A stretch of DNA of 64,000 bases from Limobrevibacterium gyesilva (GTDB lineage Bacteria > Pseudomonadota > Alphaproteobacteria > Acetobacterales > Acetobacteraceae). Below are positions 17,348-26,520 of the stretch, one piece after another. The stretch's first letter is position 1; the number at the start of each line of letters is the position of its first letter. The position numbers were made by a program, and so were the translations under genes. Under the pieces are notes generated by a model. It saw only the letters and a list, made by a program, of their open reading frames with translations, was not told the DNA's origin and did not search any database. The stretch spans positions 1 to 64,000 of the forward strand of contig NZ_JAPDNT010000016.1 of assembly GCF_025989185.1 (NCBI RefSeq), read 5' to 3'.

Positions 17348-18237
17348 CCACACGCTGCGGCTTCGTCGCGATCGTCGGTGCGCCGAACGCGGGCAAGTCG
17401 ACGTTACTGAACCGGCTGACCGGGGCGAAGCTGTCGATCGTCTCGCCCAAGGCGCAGACCACACGGTTCCGCGTGCTCGGCATCCTGATGCGCGGCGCGG
17501 CGCAGATGCTGCTGGTGGATACGCCCGGCATCTTCAAGCCGAAGCGCCGGCTGGACCGCGCCATGGTGGCGGCGGCCTGGACCGGGGCCGAGGACGCCGA
17601 CCTGGTGCTGCTGCTGGTGGACGCCAAGGCCGGGTTGACCGACGCGGTGCGCGAGATCGCGACGCGGCTGGCGGAGCGGGGCGGGCGGGCCTGGCTGGCG
17701 CTCAACAAGTCCGACCTGGTGCCGCCGGCGAAGCTGCTGCCGCTGACGGCGGAGCTGAACGCGATCGCGTCGTTCCAGGAGACCTTCATGGTCAGCGCCG
17801 CGACCGGCGACGGGCTCAACCAGTTGCTGGACCATCTGGCCGCAGCGATGCCGGAAGGTCCGCATCTCTATCCCGAGGACGACCTGACCGACCTGCCGGA
17901 CCGGCTGCTGGCGGCGGAGATCGTGCGCGAGCAGATCTTCCTGCAGACGCATGAGGAAGTGCCCTACGCCGCCACGGTGGAGACCGAGAGCTTCCAGGAG
18001 CGCAAGGACGGTTCCGTGCGCATCGAGGCGACGGTGTATGTCGGGCGGGCCGGCCACAAGGCGATCCTGATCGGCCAGGGCGGCAGCCGCATCAAGGAGA
18101 TCGGCGCCAAGGCCCGCGCGCAGCTGACCAGCCTGCTGGACCGTCCCGTGCATCTGTTCCTGAACGTAAAGGAGCGGGCCGGCTGGGACGAGGAGGGGGC
18201 GCGGCTGCGGGCGATCGGGCTGGAAGACCCGAAATGA
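17344..18237 (+). CDS. era: GTPase Era
   Basis: This 297-residue GTPase matures the 30S subunit by binding the 3' end of 16S rRNA. The P-loop is GAPNAGKST (12-20), switch II is VDTPGIFKP, and the guanine motif is NKSD. The C-terminal KH domain contains GQGGSRIKEIGAKAR. It overlaps rnc by 4 bases (ATGA) and the following thioesterase likewise, so these genes are translationally coupled. Confidence 0.98.
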   Translation: MTTRCGFVAIVGAPNAGKSTLLNRLTGAKLSIVSPKAQTTRFRVLGILMRGAAQMLLVDTPGIFKPKRRLDRAMVAAAWTGAEDADLVLLLVDAKAGLTDAVREIATRLAERGGRAWLALNKSDLVPPAKLLPLTAELNAIASFQETFMVSAATGDGLNQLLDHLAAAMPEGPHLYPEDDLTDLPDRLLAAEIVREQIFLQTHEEVPYAATVETESFQERKDGSVRIEATVYVGRAGHKAILIGQGGSRIKEIGAKARAQLTSLLDRPVHLFLNVKERAGWDEEGARLRAIGLEDPK

Positions 18238-18626
18238 CCGCAGGCGAATCCCTTTCGCCATCCGGCGAGCCGGTGATCCGCACCATCGCCATGCCCGCCG
18301 ACACCAACCCGAGCGGCGACATCTTCGGCGGCTGGCTGATGGCGCAGATGGACCTGGCCGGCGGCAGTGCCGCCGCGCGCCGCGCCGGCGGCCGGGTGGC
18401 GACGGTCGCGGTGGATTCGATGACCTTCCACCGGCCGGTGAAGGTGGGCGACGAGGTGAGCCTGTATGCAGGCATCGTCGGCGTCGGCCACAGCTCCATC
18501 CGCGTGTTCGTGGAGGCGTGGCGACGCCCTTCGGCAGGAGGGATGAGCAAGGTGACCGAGGCGACCTTCGTGTTCGTGGCGATCGGCCCCGACGGGCGCA
18601 AGCGGCCGGTGGACCCGCTGGGATGA
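18234..18626 (+). CDS. Acyl-CoA thioesterase, YciA/BFIT hotdog type
   Basis: This 130-residue hotdog-fold protein carries the family motif NPSGDIFGGWLMAQMDLAG, which contains the catalytic Asp, then VAVDSMTFHRPVKVGDEV. It hydrolyses acyl-CoA thioesters in the cytoplasm; chain preference cannot be read from sequence. It overlaps both era and the Nudix gene by 4 bases (ATGA at each junction). Confidence 0.93.
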   Translation: MTAGESLSPSGEPVIRTIAMPADTNPSGDIFGGWLMAQMDLAGGSAAARRAGGRVATVAVDSMTFHRPVKVGDEVSLYAGIVGVGHSSIRVFVEAWRRPSAGGMSKVTEATFVFVAIGPDGRKRPVDPLG

Positions 18627-19264
18627 CGCCGCCCGGCATGGATGAGCCCGACTGGCTGGTCTGGGCGCGCGAGATCCAGGCCATCGCGCAGATCGGGCTG
18701 ACGTTCAACACGGCCGGTTTCGACCATGAGCGCTATCTGTCGCTGCAGGCGCTGGCGGCGCGGATGATGGCCGCGCGCGGCGGCGCCGGCCCGGCGCAGG
18801 TGGAGGCGCTGTTCGCGGGGCAGACCGGCTACGCCACGCCCAAAACCGATGTGCGTGGGGCGGTGTTCCGCGACGGCGCCATCCTGTTGGTGCGCGAGGC
18901 CGCGGATGGCGGCCGCTGGACGCTGCCGGGCGGCTGGGCGGACGTGAACCTGACGCCGGCCGAGAACGTGGTGAAGGAAGTGCGCGAGGAGTCCGGCTTC
19001 GAGGTGCGCGTGCGCAAGCTCGCCGCCGCCTGGGACCGCACCCGCCAGGGCCACACGCCGCAGCCGTTCAGCGCCTACAAGCTGTTCTTCATCTGCGACA
19101 TCGTTGGCGGGGCGGCCGCGACCTCAGCCGAGACCACGGAAGTGGCGTTCTTCGCCGAGGACGCGCTGCCCGACGATCTCTCGCATGACCGCATCCTGCT
19201 GCACCAGATCAGCAGGATGTTCGAGCACGCGCGCCGGCCGGAGCTGCCGGCCGATTTCGAGTGA
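18623..19264 (+). CDS. Nudix hydrolase with Nudix_N domain
   Basis: This 213-residue protein has a helical N-terminal domain (about 5-60) like that of nucleoside-diphosphate-X hydrolases in the ADP-ribose pyrophosphatase group. The Nudix box lies at about 110-132 (GGWADVNLTPAENVVKEVRE then ESGFEV) with all consensus acidic residues. It probably cleaves a nucleoside diphosphate linked to another group. It starts inside the thioesterase stop (ATGA). The substrate cannot be assigned. Confidence 0.9.
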   Translation: MTPPGMDEPDWLVWAREIQAIAQIGLTFNTAGFDHERYLSLQALAARMMAARGGAGPAQVEALFAGQTGYATPKTDVRGAVFRDGAILLVREAADGGRWTLPGGWADVNLTPAENVVKEVREESGFEVRVRKLAAAWDRTRQGHTPQPFSAYKLFFICDIVGGAAATSAETTEVAFFAEDALPDDLSHDRILLHQISRMFEHARRPELPADFE

Positions 19265-19279
19265 CCCGGTGAGGGGGTG

Positions 19280-20020
19280 ATGGACTGGGACGCGCCGGCC
19301 ATCGTGCTGGACGCACGGCCTTTCGGCGAGGGCGATGTCATCGCCACCGTGATGACCGAGGAGCATGGGGCTCATCGCGGCTTGGCGCGCGGCGGGCAGT
19401 CGCGGGCGCAGGCGGCGCTGTGGCAGCCGGGGAACCTCGTGCAGGTGCGCTGGGTCGGGCGGCTGGCGGACCAGCTGGGCGCGTTCTCGGCGGAACTCGT
19501 GCACCCCGCCGCCGCCCTGGTGCTGGACGAGCCGCTGGCGCTGGCCATGCTGACCGCCGCCTGCGCGGTGGCCGAAGGCGCGCTGCCCGAGCGCGAGGCG
19601 CATCCGCGCATCTTCGACGGGCTGCTGCACCTGCTGGCCCGGCTGCCGCAGGGGGCGGCGCTGATGGCCGCACAGATCCGCTGGGAGGCGGATTTGCTGG
19701 CGGATCTCGGCTACGGGCTTGATCTGTCGCGCTGCGCGGTGACCGGCGCAACCACGGGGCTGGCCTGGGTGTCGCCGAAAACCGGCTGCGCGGTGTCGGA
19801 AGAGGGAGCCGGGCTGTGGAAGGCGCGGCTGTTCCGCCTGCCCGCGCTGCTGCTGGGCGACGATGACGGCACGCCCGCGGATTGGCGGGACGGGCTGCGC
19901 CTGACCGGGCATTTCCTCGCCCGCGACGTATTCGGCCTGCAGCACAAGCCATTGCCCCAGGCGCGGCAGGCGCTCTACGACCGCATCGCGAACCTCGCGG
20001 AGACCGACTCGGATGCCTGA
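19280..20020 (+). CDS. recO: DNA repair protein RecO
   Basis: This protein of about 246 residues follows the RecO layout: an N-terminal OB-fold ([22 protein letters not shown]) and a helical part with the conserved [16 protein letters not shown] and [10 protein letters not shown] segments. It loads RecA with RecR. The zinc-binding cysteines of some RecO proteins are only partly kept (Cys in SRCAVTG and TGCAV). The start is ATG 19280 (or the adjoining GTG 19277), with GAGGGGG just upstream. It overlaps parC by 8 bases. Confidence 0.93.
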   Translation: MDWDAPAIVLDARPFGEGDVIATVMTEEHGAHRGLARGGQSRAQAALWQPGNLVQVRWVGRLADQLGAFSAELVHPAAALVLDEPLALAMLTAACAVAEGALPEREAHPRIFDGLLHLLARLPQGAALMAAQIRWEADLLADLGYGLDLSRCAVTGATTGLAWVSPKTGCAVSEEGAGLWKARLFRLPALLLGDDDGTPADWRDGLRLTGHFLARDVFGLQHKPLPQARQALYDRIANLAETDSDA

Positions 20021-22229
20021 TGACCTGACCGGAAAGATCGAGGACACGCACCTCGTCGACGCGCTCAGCGAGCGCTATCTGGCCTATGCGCTGTCCACCA
20101 TCATGTCGCGCAGCCTGCCGGACGTGCGCGACGGGCTGAAGCCGGTGCACCGGCGGCTGATCTACGCCATGCACCAGCTGCGGCTGGACCCGGCGGCCGG
20201 ATTCAAGAAATGCGCCCGCATCGTCGGCGACGTGATGGGCAAGTACCATCCGCATGGCGACGCCTCGATCTATGACGCCATGGTGCGGCTGGCGCAGGAT
20301 TTTGCCGCGCGCTACCCGCTGGTGGACGGGCAGGGCAATTTCGGCAACATCGACGGCGATAACGCCGCGGCCATGCGCTACACCGAGGCGCGGCTGACCG
20401 AGGTCGCCAAGGCGCTGCTGGCGGGCATCGACGACGATGCCGTGGATTTCCGCCCGACCTATGACGGCGAGGAGAGCGAGCCCGTCGTGCTGCCCGGCGG
20501 GTTTCCGAACCTGCTGGCCAATGGCGCGGCCGGCATCGCCGTGGGCATGGCCACCAGCATTCCCCCGCACAATGCGGGCGAAGTGTGCGCGGCGGCGATC
20601 CATCTGGTGCGCCATCCTGAAGCGAGTACGGCCGCACTGCTGGCGCATATGCCCGGCCCCGATTTCCCGACCGGCGGAATCCTGATGGAGGATCACGCGG
20701 CGCTGGAGCAGGCCTACGAGACCGGGCGCGGCGGCTTCCGCATCCGCGCCAGATGGGAAGTGGAAAAGGGCAAGCACGGCACCTGGGCCGTGGTGGTGAC
20801 GGAAATTCCCTATCAGGTGCAGAAGGCGCGGCTGATCGAGCAGATCGCGCAGCTTCTGGAAGACAAGAAGCTGCCGCTGCTGGGCGACATCCGCGACGAG
20901 AGCACCGAGACGGTGCGGCTGGTGCTGGAGCCGAAGAACCGCAGCGTCGAGCCCGAAGTGCTGATGGCGACGCTGTTCCGCGCCACCGCCCTGGAGAGCC
21001 GGTTCTCGCTGAACATGAACGTGCTGACCGCCGACCGCACGCCGCGCGTGCTGGGCCTGCGCGAGGTGCTGCGGCAATGGCTGGACCATCGCCAGGACGT
21101 GCTGGTGCGCCGCAGCCGGCACCGGCTGGCGGCGATCGAGAAGCGGCTGGAGATCCTGGAAGGCTTCCTCGCGGTCTTCCTCAACCTCGACGAGGTGATC
21201 CGGATCATCCGCACCGAGGACGAGCCGAAGCCGGCGCTGATGGCGGCGTTCTCGCTGTCGGACATGCAGGCCGAGGCGATCCTGAACATGCGGCTGCGGT
21301 CGTTGCGCAAGCTGGAAGAGATGGAGATCCGCAAGGAGCACAGGAACCTGTCGAAGGAGCGCAAGGATTTGCAGGCGCTGCTGAAGGACGAGGGGATGCG
21401 CTGGGACCGGATCATCGCCGAACTGGAGGAGACGCGGGCGAAGTTCGGCGGCGGCGCGCTGGGGACGCGGCGCACCGAGCTGGGCAGTGCGCCGGCCGAG
21501 GTTGAGGTCAACACCGAGGCGTTCGTGGAGCGCGAGCCGATCACCGTGATCCTGTCGGAGAAGGGCTGGATCCGCGCGGTGAAAGGCCATCTGGCCGATG
21601 GCGAGGGGCAGAAATTCAAGGAAGGCGACCGCCTCCGGCTGCTGGTGCCCTGCGAGACCACCGACCGGCTGTGTCTGTTCGCGACCAATGGCCGCGCCTA
21701 CACGCTGAAGGCCGCCGACCTGCCGCGCGGCCGCGGCGACGGCCAGCCGGTGCGGCTGCTGGCCGACCTCACCAACGAGGACGACGTGGCGGGGCTGTTC
21801 ATCTGGCGCGAGGGCGTGCGCTACCTCGTGGCCGGCAACGGCGGCCGCGGCTTCGTGGTGAAGAGCGAGGACATGCTGGCGGAGAAGCGCACGGGCAAGA
21901 CGGTGCTGAACCTCAAGCCCGGCGAGGAGGCGCTGATCTGCACGCCGGCCGATGGCGACCACGTGGCGGTGATCGGCGAGAACAAGAAGCTGCTGGTGTT
22001 CCCGCTCGACCAGGTGCCGGAGATGGCGCGCGGCGCCGGCGTGATGCTGCAGAAATACAAGGATGGCGGGCTGAGGGACGCGAAGGTGTTCCGGCTGGCC
22101 GACGGGCTGACCTGGCGGCTGGGCGAGAAGACCCGCACCGAGACGGCGCTGCGCGACTGGCTGGGCGAGCGCGCCCAGGCCGGGCGGCTGCCGCCGAACG
22201 GGTTCCCGAAATCCGGCAAGTTCGGCTGA
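20013..22229 (+). CDS. parC: DNA topoisomerase IV subunit A
   Basis: This 738-residue subunit cuts and rejoins DNA to unlink daughter chromosomes. Catalytic Tyr123 lies in [11 protein letters not shown]. The winged-helix region has [13 protein letters not shown] and [17 protein letters not shown]. The C-terminal beta-pinwheel is short and diverged, as in ParC rather than GyrA, and there is no GyrA box. parE is not in this window. It starts 8 bases inside recO and ends the housekeeping run. Confidence 0.95.
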   Translation: MPDDLTGKIEDTHLVDALSERYLAYALSTIMSRSLPDVRDGLKPVHRRLIYAMHQLRLDPAAGFKKCARIVGDVMGKYHPHGDASIYDAMVRLAQDFAARYPLVDGQGNFGNIDGDNAAAMRYTEARLTEVAKALLAGIDDDAVDFRPTYDGEESEPVVLPGGFPNLLANGAAGIAVGMATSIPPHNAGEVCAAAIHLVRHPEASTAALLAHMPGPDFPTGGILMEDHAALEQAYETGRGGFRIRARWEVEKGKHGTWAVVVTEIPYQVQKARLIEQIAQLLEDKKLPLLGDIRDESTETVRLVLEPKNRSVEPEVLMATLFRATALESRFSLNMNVLTADRTPRVLGLREVLRQWLDHRQDVLVRRSRHRLAAIEKRLEILEGFLAVFLNLDEVIRIIRTEDEPKPALMAAFSLSDMQAEAILNMRLRSLRKLEEMEIRKEHRNLSKERKDLQALLKDEGMRWDRIIAELEETRAKFGGGALGTRRTELGSAPAEVEVNTEAFVEREPITVILSEKGWIRAVKGHLADGEGQKFKEGDRLRLLVPCETTDRLCLFATNGRAYTLKAADLPRGRGDGQPVRLLADLTNEDDVAGLFIWREGVRYLVAGNGGRGFVVKSEDMLAEKRTGKTVLNLKPGEEALICTPADGDHVAVIGENKKLLVFPLDQVPEMARGAGVMLQKYKDGGLRDAKVFRLADGLTWRLGEKTRTETALRDWLGERAQAGRLPPNGFPKSGKFG

Positions 22230-22359
22230 GGCGTCGATGGGGCAGCAGGGAGTGCGGCTGCCGTCTGTCCATCAAACCCGCTTGATCCGGCCGGCCCCGT
22301 GACGCTCTCGGCGCGGCCCAAGGCGTATCCTCCCTTGCGATGCCATGGGAGGAAATCCG

Positions 22360-23457
22360 ATGTCGCGATCCGCGCTTGTTGTGGCGCTTCTGCGCGCCTC
22401 GATCCTTGGCTTCGCGTTGTTGGCCGCGCCTGCGCTTCAGCCCGGCCAGGCCTTCGCCCAGCAAAGGCCGCTGCCACGGGTGATCGTGCTCGCCACTGGC
22501 GGCACCATTGCCGGACAGGCGACCTCGACCAGCGCGATCGGGTATGCGTCCGGCAAGGTCACCGGCGCCGCGCTGGTGGCGGCGGTGCCGGGGATGGACC
22601 GGCTCGCCACCATCAGCGCCGAGCAGATCTCCTCGGTCGGTTCGCAGGACATGAACGACAAGATCTGGTTCGACCTCGCGCACCGGATCGGTGACATCCT
22701 CGCCAAGAACGAGGCCGATGGTGTCGTGATCACGCACGGGACCGACACGATGGAGGAGACCGCCTTCTTCCTCGACAACGTGCTGCCCGGCGACAAGCCG
22801 GTGGTGCTGGTCGGCTCGATGCGCCCCTCGACGGCGGTCAGCGCCGACGGGCCGGCGAATTTGTATGAAGCGGTGGAGGTGGCAGCGTCGCCGCAGGCGC
22901 GCGGGCGCGGGGTGCTGGTGGTGCTGAACGACACGATCCATGGCGCGCGGGGGGTGCAGAAGACCAACACGACGAGCGTGCAGACCTTCCTTTCGCCCAA
23001 TGGCGGCCCAGCCGGATATGTCGATCCCGCCAGCGTCCGTTTCGTGACCCAGCCGGGAACGGCGACCCGCCATGTCTATGCATTGCCGACGGCGCCGCCG
23101 CTGCCGCGCGTCGATATCGTCTATGCCCATGCCAACATGGACGCGGCCCAGATCGACGATGCCGTCAAAGGCGGCGCCAAGGGGATCGTGCTGGCGGGTG
23201 TGGGCGACGGCAACGGGTCGCAGGCGGCGATCGATGCCCTGGCGACGGCGGCGAAGCAGGGCGTGCTGGTCGTCCGTGCCTCGCGCGTGGGTTCGGGCTT
23301 CGTCAATCGCAACGTCGAGGTGGACGACGACAAGCTCGGCTTCGTGGCGGCGCTGGACCTCAACCCGCAGAAGGCGCGGGTGTTGTCTCAGTTGCTCATC
23401 GCCAATGGCGTGACCGATCCGAAGCAGGCCCAGGACGCATTCGCTGCCACCTGGTAG
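22360..23457 (+). CDS. Type II (periplasmic) L-asparaginase
   Basis: This 365-residue protein has a signal peptide ending near FAQQ (31-35), so it acts in the periplasm, deaminating asparagine and possibly glutamine. The first catalytic motif, ATGGTIAG, holds Thr49; the second, ITHGTDTMEETAFF, holds Thr128-Asp129. GGGAGGAAA upstream of ATG 22360 fixes the start five codons after an upstream ATG. Convergent with the following dehydrogenase gene; 6 bases between stops. Confidence 0.94.
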   Translation: MSRSALVVALLRASILGFALLAAPALQPGQAFAQQRPLPRVIVLATGGTIAGQATSTSAIGYASGKVTGAALVAAVPGMDRLATISAEQISSVGSQDMNDKIWFDLAHRIGDILAKNEADGVVITHGTDTMEETAFFLDNVLPGDKPVVLVGSMRPSTAVSADGPANLYEAVEVAASPQARGRGVLVVLNDTIHGARGVQKTNTTSVQTFLSPNGGPAGYVDPASVRFVTQPGTATRHVYALPTAPPLPRVDIVYAHANMDAAQIDDAVKGGAKGIVLAGVGDGNGSQAAIDALATAAKQGVLVVRASRVGSGFVNRNVEVDDDKLGFVAALDLNPQKARVLSQLLIANGVTDPKQAQDAFAATW

Positions 23458-23463
23458 GCGCTG

Positions 23464-24243
23464 TCAGCCGTCGATGAAGACGGGGCTTTCCGGCAGGATC
23501 GCGCCGCCATCGACCACGATGGTTTCGCCGGTGATGTAGCTGGCCTCTTCGCTGGCCAGGAACAGCATGGCATGGGCCGCTTCCTCCGGCCGGCCCAGGC
23601 GTTTTGCCGGAATGTAGCGGGCGATGTTGTCGGCGCCGTAGCGCGCCTTCAGGCGGTCGAGTGCGGGCGTGTCGATATAGCCGGGCTCGATGCCGTTCAC
23701 GGTGATGCCGTCGGCCGCGAGTTCGAGGGCGGCGGTGCGGATGAAGCCGTTCACCGCGCCCTTGCTGGCGGCGTAGGCGGCGAGGCCGGGCATGGTCACG
23801 CGCGGGCCGGTGACCGAGGAGGTGATGAGGATCCGCCCGCCGCCCTGCCGGCGCATATGCGGGATCGCCGCCCGGGTAAGGGTGAAGCAGGCCTTCAGGT
23901 TGACGTTGAGCAGCCGATCCAGATCGGCGTGATCGGCGTTCTCGATCAGGCCATGCGCGAAGGCGGCGGCGTTGTGCACGACGATGTCGAGCCGGCCGTG
24001 GCGGGCGGCGGCCTCGTCGACAAGGGCCTGGGAGGCGTGGTGGTCGCCGATGTCCACCGGCACGAAGCTGGCCCGGCCGCCGGCATCGGCGATCAGCCGC
24101 AGGGTTTCGTTGCCGTGGCCCGGCGTGCGGGTGGCGATGATCACGTGGGCGCCTTCCCGGGCGAACACCTGGGCGATCGCGCGGCCGATGCCGCGACCCG
24201 CGCCGGTGACGATCGCGACCTTGCCTGCCAGGCGCTGCGCCAT
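23464..24243 (-). CDS. Short-chain dehydrogenase/reductase (classical SDR)
   Basis: This 259-residue oxidoreductase has the NAD(P) motif TGAGRGIGR at 13-21, the NAA motif (VHNAAAFAHG), catalytic Ser in LITSSVTGPRV, and Tyr-x3-Lys in AAYAASKGAV. The C-terminus ends with the family pattern SYITGETIVVDGG. AAGGGAA lies upstream of ATG 24243. The substrate is unknown; the context (asparaginase, regulator) gives no clear hint. Confidence 0.92.
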   Translation of the reverse strand: MAQRLAGKVAIVTGAGRGIGRAIAQVFAREGAHVIIATRTPGHGNETLRLIADAGGRASFVPVDIGDHHASQALVDEAAARHGRLDIVVHNAAAFAHGLIENADHADLDRLLNVNLKACFTLTRAAIPHMRRQGGGRILITSSVTGPRVTMPGLAAYAASKGAVNGFIRTAALELAADGITVNGIEPGYIDTPALDRLKARYGADNIARYIPAKRLGRPEEAAHAMLFLASEEASYITGETIVVDGGAILPESPVFIDG

Positions 24244-24385
24244 TGCCGTATTCCCTTGTTGCAGTCGTGAGATGTTCGCCCTGGGTGGCATGCCCTGTCT
24301 AGGGCGGCGCGATGCTACGGCCACGGCCGAAGCATCGTGGCTGACGATGGCGTAGGCTGGTCAGGAACGGGCAAGGAGGCGCCGC

Positions 24386-25099
24386 ATGGCCACCACTGCC
24401 GCACTCGCCGAGACCGCCGCGCTGGTGGGCGATCCCGCGCGGGCGAACATGCTCGGCGCGCTGATGGACGGCCGCGCGCTGACCGCCAGCGAGCTGGCTG
24501 GCGTGGCCGGGGTCGCGCCGCAGACCGCGAGCGGGCACCTGGCGCGGCTGGCGCAGGCCGGGCTGCTGGCCGTCGCCAGCCAGGGGCGGCACCGCTACTA
24601 CCGGCTGGCATCGCCCGGGGTGGCGCGGATGCTGGAGGCGATCATGGCGGTGGCGGAGGCCGCGCCCAGGGCCGTGCGGCCGGTGGTCACGGGACCGCGC
24701 GATGCGGCGCTGCGGGCGGCCCGCACCTGCTACGACCATCTGGCGGGCGGACTGGGCGTGGCGCTGGCGGACGCGCTGACCGAACGTGGCCATGTGGAGT
24801 TGTCGGCCGATGGCGGCGTGCTGACCGATGCGGGGGCCGCGTTCCTGCGCGGGCTCGGAGTCACGTTCGACGGCGCGGCGCGGCCGCGGCGGGGTGGGCG
24901 GGTGTTCTGCCGGCCCTGCCTCGACTGGAGCGAGCGGCGGCCGCATGTCGCCGGTGCCGTCGGCGCGGCCTTGTGCGCGCGCTGCTTCGAGAACGGCTGG
25001 ATCCGGCGGCTGGACGGCACGCGCGCGGTGGCGGTAACGCCGGCCGGGCGGCTGGCGTTCCGGTCGGTGTTCGGGATCGGCGCGTTCAGCCCAGGGTGA
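24386..25099 (+). CDS. ArsR-type winged-helix transcriptional regulator
   Basis: This 237-residue protein begins with an ArsR-like winged helix (about 5-80): ALMDGRALTASELAGVAGV, then QTASGHLARLAQAGLL and the wing QGRHRYYRL. The C-terminal half has a CYDHLAG segment and two Cys pairs (CRPC, CARC) that could bind a metal or sense redox. GCAAGGAGG precedes ATG 24386. It is divergent from the SDR gene, 142 bases away, so it may control that gene and itself. The inducer is unknown. Confidence 0.88.
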   Translation: MATTAALAETAALVGDPARANMLGALMDGRALTASELAGVAGVAPQTASGHLARLAQAGLLAVASQGRHRYYRLASPGVARMLEAIMAVAEAAPRAVRPVVTGPRDAALRAARTCYDHLAGGLGVALADALTERGHVELSADGGVLTDAGAAFLRGLGVTFDGAARPRRGGRVFCRPCLDWSERRPHVAGAVGAALCARCFENGWIRRLDGTRAVAVTPAGRLAFRSVFGIGAFSPG

Positions 25100-25333
25100 C
25101 CAGGGTGTGGCCGGAGCCGTCGTTGGCGGCGTGGAAGGCGCCGGTGCCGAGGCTCTCGATCACCGGTCCCGTGTATGTGGTCCGGGCCGACTGAGGAGAG
25201 CCGCGATGCCGGCCATCTTGGGCATCGACAGCGGCGCGCCCGGCGCGCAGCATCGGGGCGCGGGGCCGTGTCCTGCGGCTGCGTGGCGCCGCATATAATC
25301 GGCGTGCACCCAAGGCCAGGCCGGGAGGGCGGA

Positions 25334-25723
25334 ATGCCGTTGAAAAAAGGTTTCAAGCAGTTGCTGGCGGAAGCAAACGCCGTGGTCGACACCATCACGG
25401 TGCAGCAGGCGCTCGAAGGCGTGCACGACCCGTCGGTGCAGTTCGTGGATGTGCGCGAGCAGGCGGAGCTGGCGGCCAGCGGCACGATACCAGGGGCCGT
25501 GCATGCGCCGCGCGGCCTGCTGGAATTCATCGCCGATCCGGAAAGCACGGCGCACAAGCCGCAGCTTTCGAGCGGCAAGACGCTGGTGCTCTACTGCGCA
25601 TCGGGCGGGCGCTCGGCGCTGTCGGCCAAGACCCTGAAGGACATGGGCATCGAAAACGTCCGGCACATCGCCGGCGGGTTCACGGCGTGGAAGGCAGCGG
25701 GCGGCCCGGTTGCGGCCGTCTGA
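25334..25723 (+). CDS. Rhodanese-domain protein
   Basis: This 129-residue single-domain rhodanese has FVDVREQAELAASGTIPGAVH and the active-site loop YCASGGRSALS with Cys88. It would carry a persulfide and move sulfur between small molecules or proteins. There is no export signal. GGGAGGGC precedes ATG 25334. No sulfur-metabolism genes lie next to it, so the acceptor is unknown. Confidence 0.92.
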   Translation: MPLKKGFKQLLAEANAVVDTITVQQALEGVHDPSVQFVDVREQAELAASGTIPGAVHAPRGLLEFIADPESTAHKPQLSSGKTLVLYCASGGRSALSAKTLKDMGIENVRHIAGGFTAWKAAGGPVAAV

Positions 25724-25838
25724 CACGCGCGGGGCCTGCCGCGCCACGCGCGGGTGACAAACCGGGCTTTACAGCGACCGCGATCCGCGGTGGAGTGCCG
25801 CCGTGCGCATATTGCTGACCCGCAAGGACACGACCACC

Positions 25839-25892
25839 ATGACCCGCCATCTCACCATCCGGTGGGGCGGATCGTGGCGTTGCGTCTGCTGA
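25839..25892 (+). promoter_or_regulatory. Possible leader peptide (17 codons) of an attenuator
   Basis: A 17-codon reading frame, MTRHLTIRWGGSWRCVC, starts at ATG 25839 with CAAGGA about 11 bases upstream and stops at 25892. It has two Trp, three Arg and two Cys codons. CGGTGG (25860-25865, covering the first Trp codon) can pair with CCACCG (25902-25907), and TGCTG (25887-25891) with CAGCA (25897-25901), forming an upstream hairpin over the stop codon. A strong terminator follows at 25915-25944. This resembles ribosome-mediated attenuation. The sensed amino acid is not settled. Confidence 0.45.
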
Positions 25893-25914
25893 ACGGCAGC
25901 ACCACCGCACGACA

Positions 25915-25944
25915 GGCCCCGCCGCAGGACGGTCGGGGCCTTTT
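25915..25944 (+). terminator. Intrinsic terminator upstream of the GNAT gene
   Basis: The stem GGCCCCG (25915-25921) pairs with CGGGGCC (25934-25940), extended inward by CCG/CGG around a CAGGA loop with one bulged T, and is followed by TTTT (25941-25944). It lies between the 17-codon leader and the GNAT gene, so it can end leader transcription or act as an attenuator. Confidence 0.75.
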
Positions 25945-25988
25945 CACACAGTCCCTGCCGTCGCGGCTTTCCAGCAAAGGAAGTCGAG

Positions 25989-26492
25989 ATGGACACGCCA
26001 CCCCCGCCCGAATTGAAGATCCGCGCCGCCCGGCCGCAGGATGCCGAGACGATCGCGGCGCTGCAGAGCCTGCCGGGATTCCGTTACGGCACGCTGCGGC
26101 TGCCCTATCCCAGCCCCGAGGAGGTGCGCCACTGGCTGGAGGCGCCGGGCGACGGGCGTGAGTTGCTGGCGTTCGCCGGGGACGCGCTGGTCGGCATGGT
26201 CGGGCTGCGCCACCTGGTCGGGCGGCGGGCGCATGTCGGCATCCTCGGCATGGGCGTGCACGATGCCTGGCGTGGCCAGGGGATCGGCACCGCGCTGATG
26301 GCGGAGATCGTCGATTTCGGCGAGCGCTGGCTGGGGCTGCGGCGGCTGGAACTGACCGTGTTCACCGACAACGCGCCGGCGATCGCGCTGTACCGGAAAT
26401 TCGGCTTCGCGGTGGAGGGCACCCATCGCGGCTTTGCGCTGCGCGACGGCGCTCTGGTGGACGCCTACGCAATGGCGCGGTTGTCGGGTTAG
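25989..26492 (+). CDS. GNAT-family N-acetyltransferase
   Basis: This 167-residue protein has the GNAT core: VGILGMGVHDAWRGQGIGTALM contains the acetyl-CoA pyrophosphate loop (RGQGIGTAL), and LELTVFTDNAPAIALYRKFGF is the usual C-terminal half. The acceptor is unknown. AAGGAAG precedes ATG 25989. A leader peptide and terminator directly upstream suggest control by attenuation (inference). The M20 peptidase follows after 28 bases. Confidence 0.9.
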   Translation: MDTPPPPELKIRAARPQDAETIAALQSLPGFRYGTLRLPYPSPEEVRHWLEAPGDGRELLAFAGDALVGMVGLRHLVGRRAHVGILGMGVHDAWRGQGIGTALMAEIVDFGERWLGLRRLELTVFTDNAPAIALYRKFGFAVEGTHRGFALRDGALVDAYAMARLSG

Positions 26493-26520
26493 GCTTGGCC
26501 CTCACCAGGACGGACCTGCC

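Noticed and set aside
25086-25313. A 75-codon minus-strand frame with a plausible C-terminal half (YTGPVIESLGTGAFHAANDG)
   Set aside because: No family is recognised, the N-terminal part is Arg/Pro-rich, and no good ribosome-binding site is seen. It could be a fragment, but the support is too weak.
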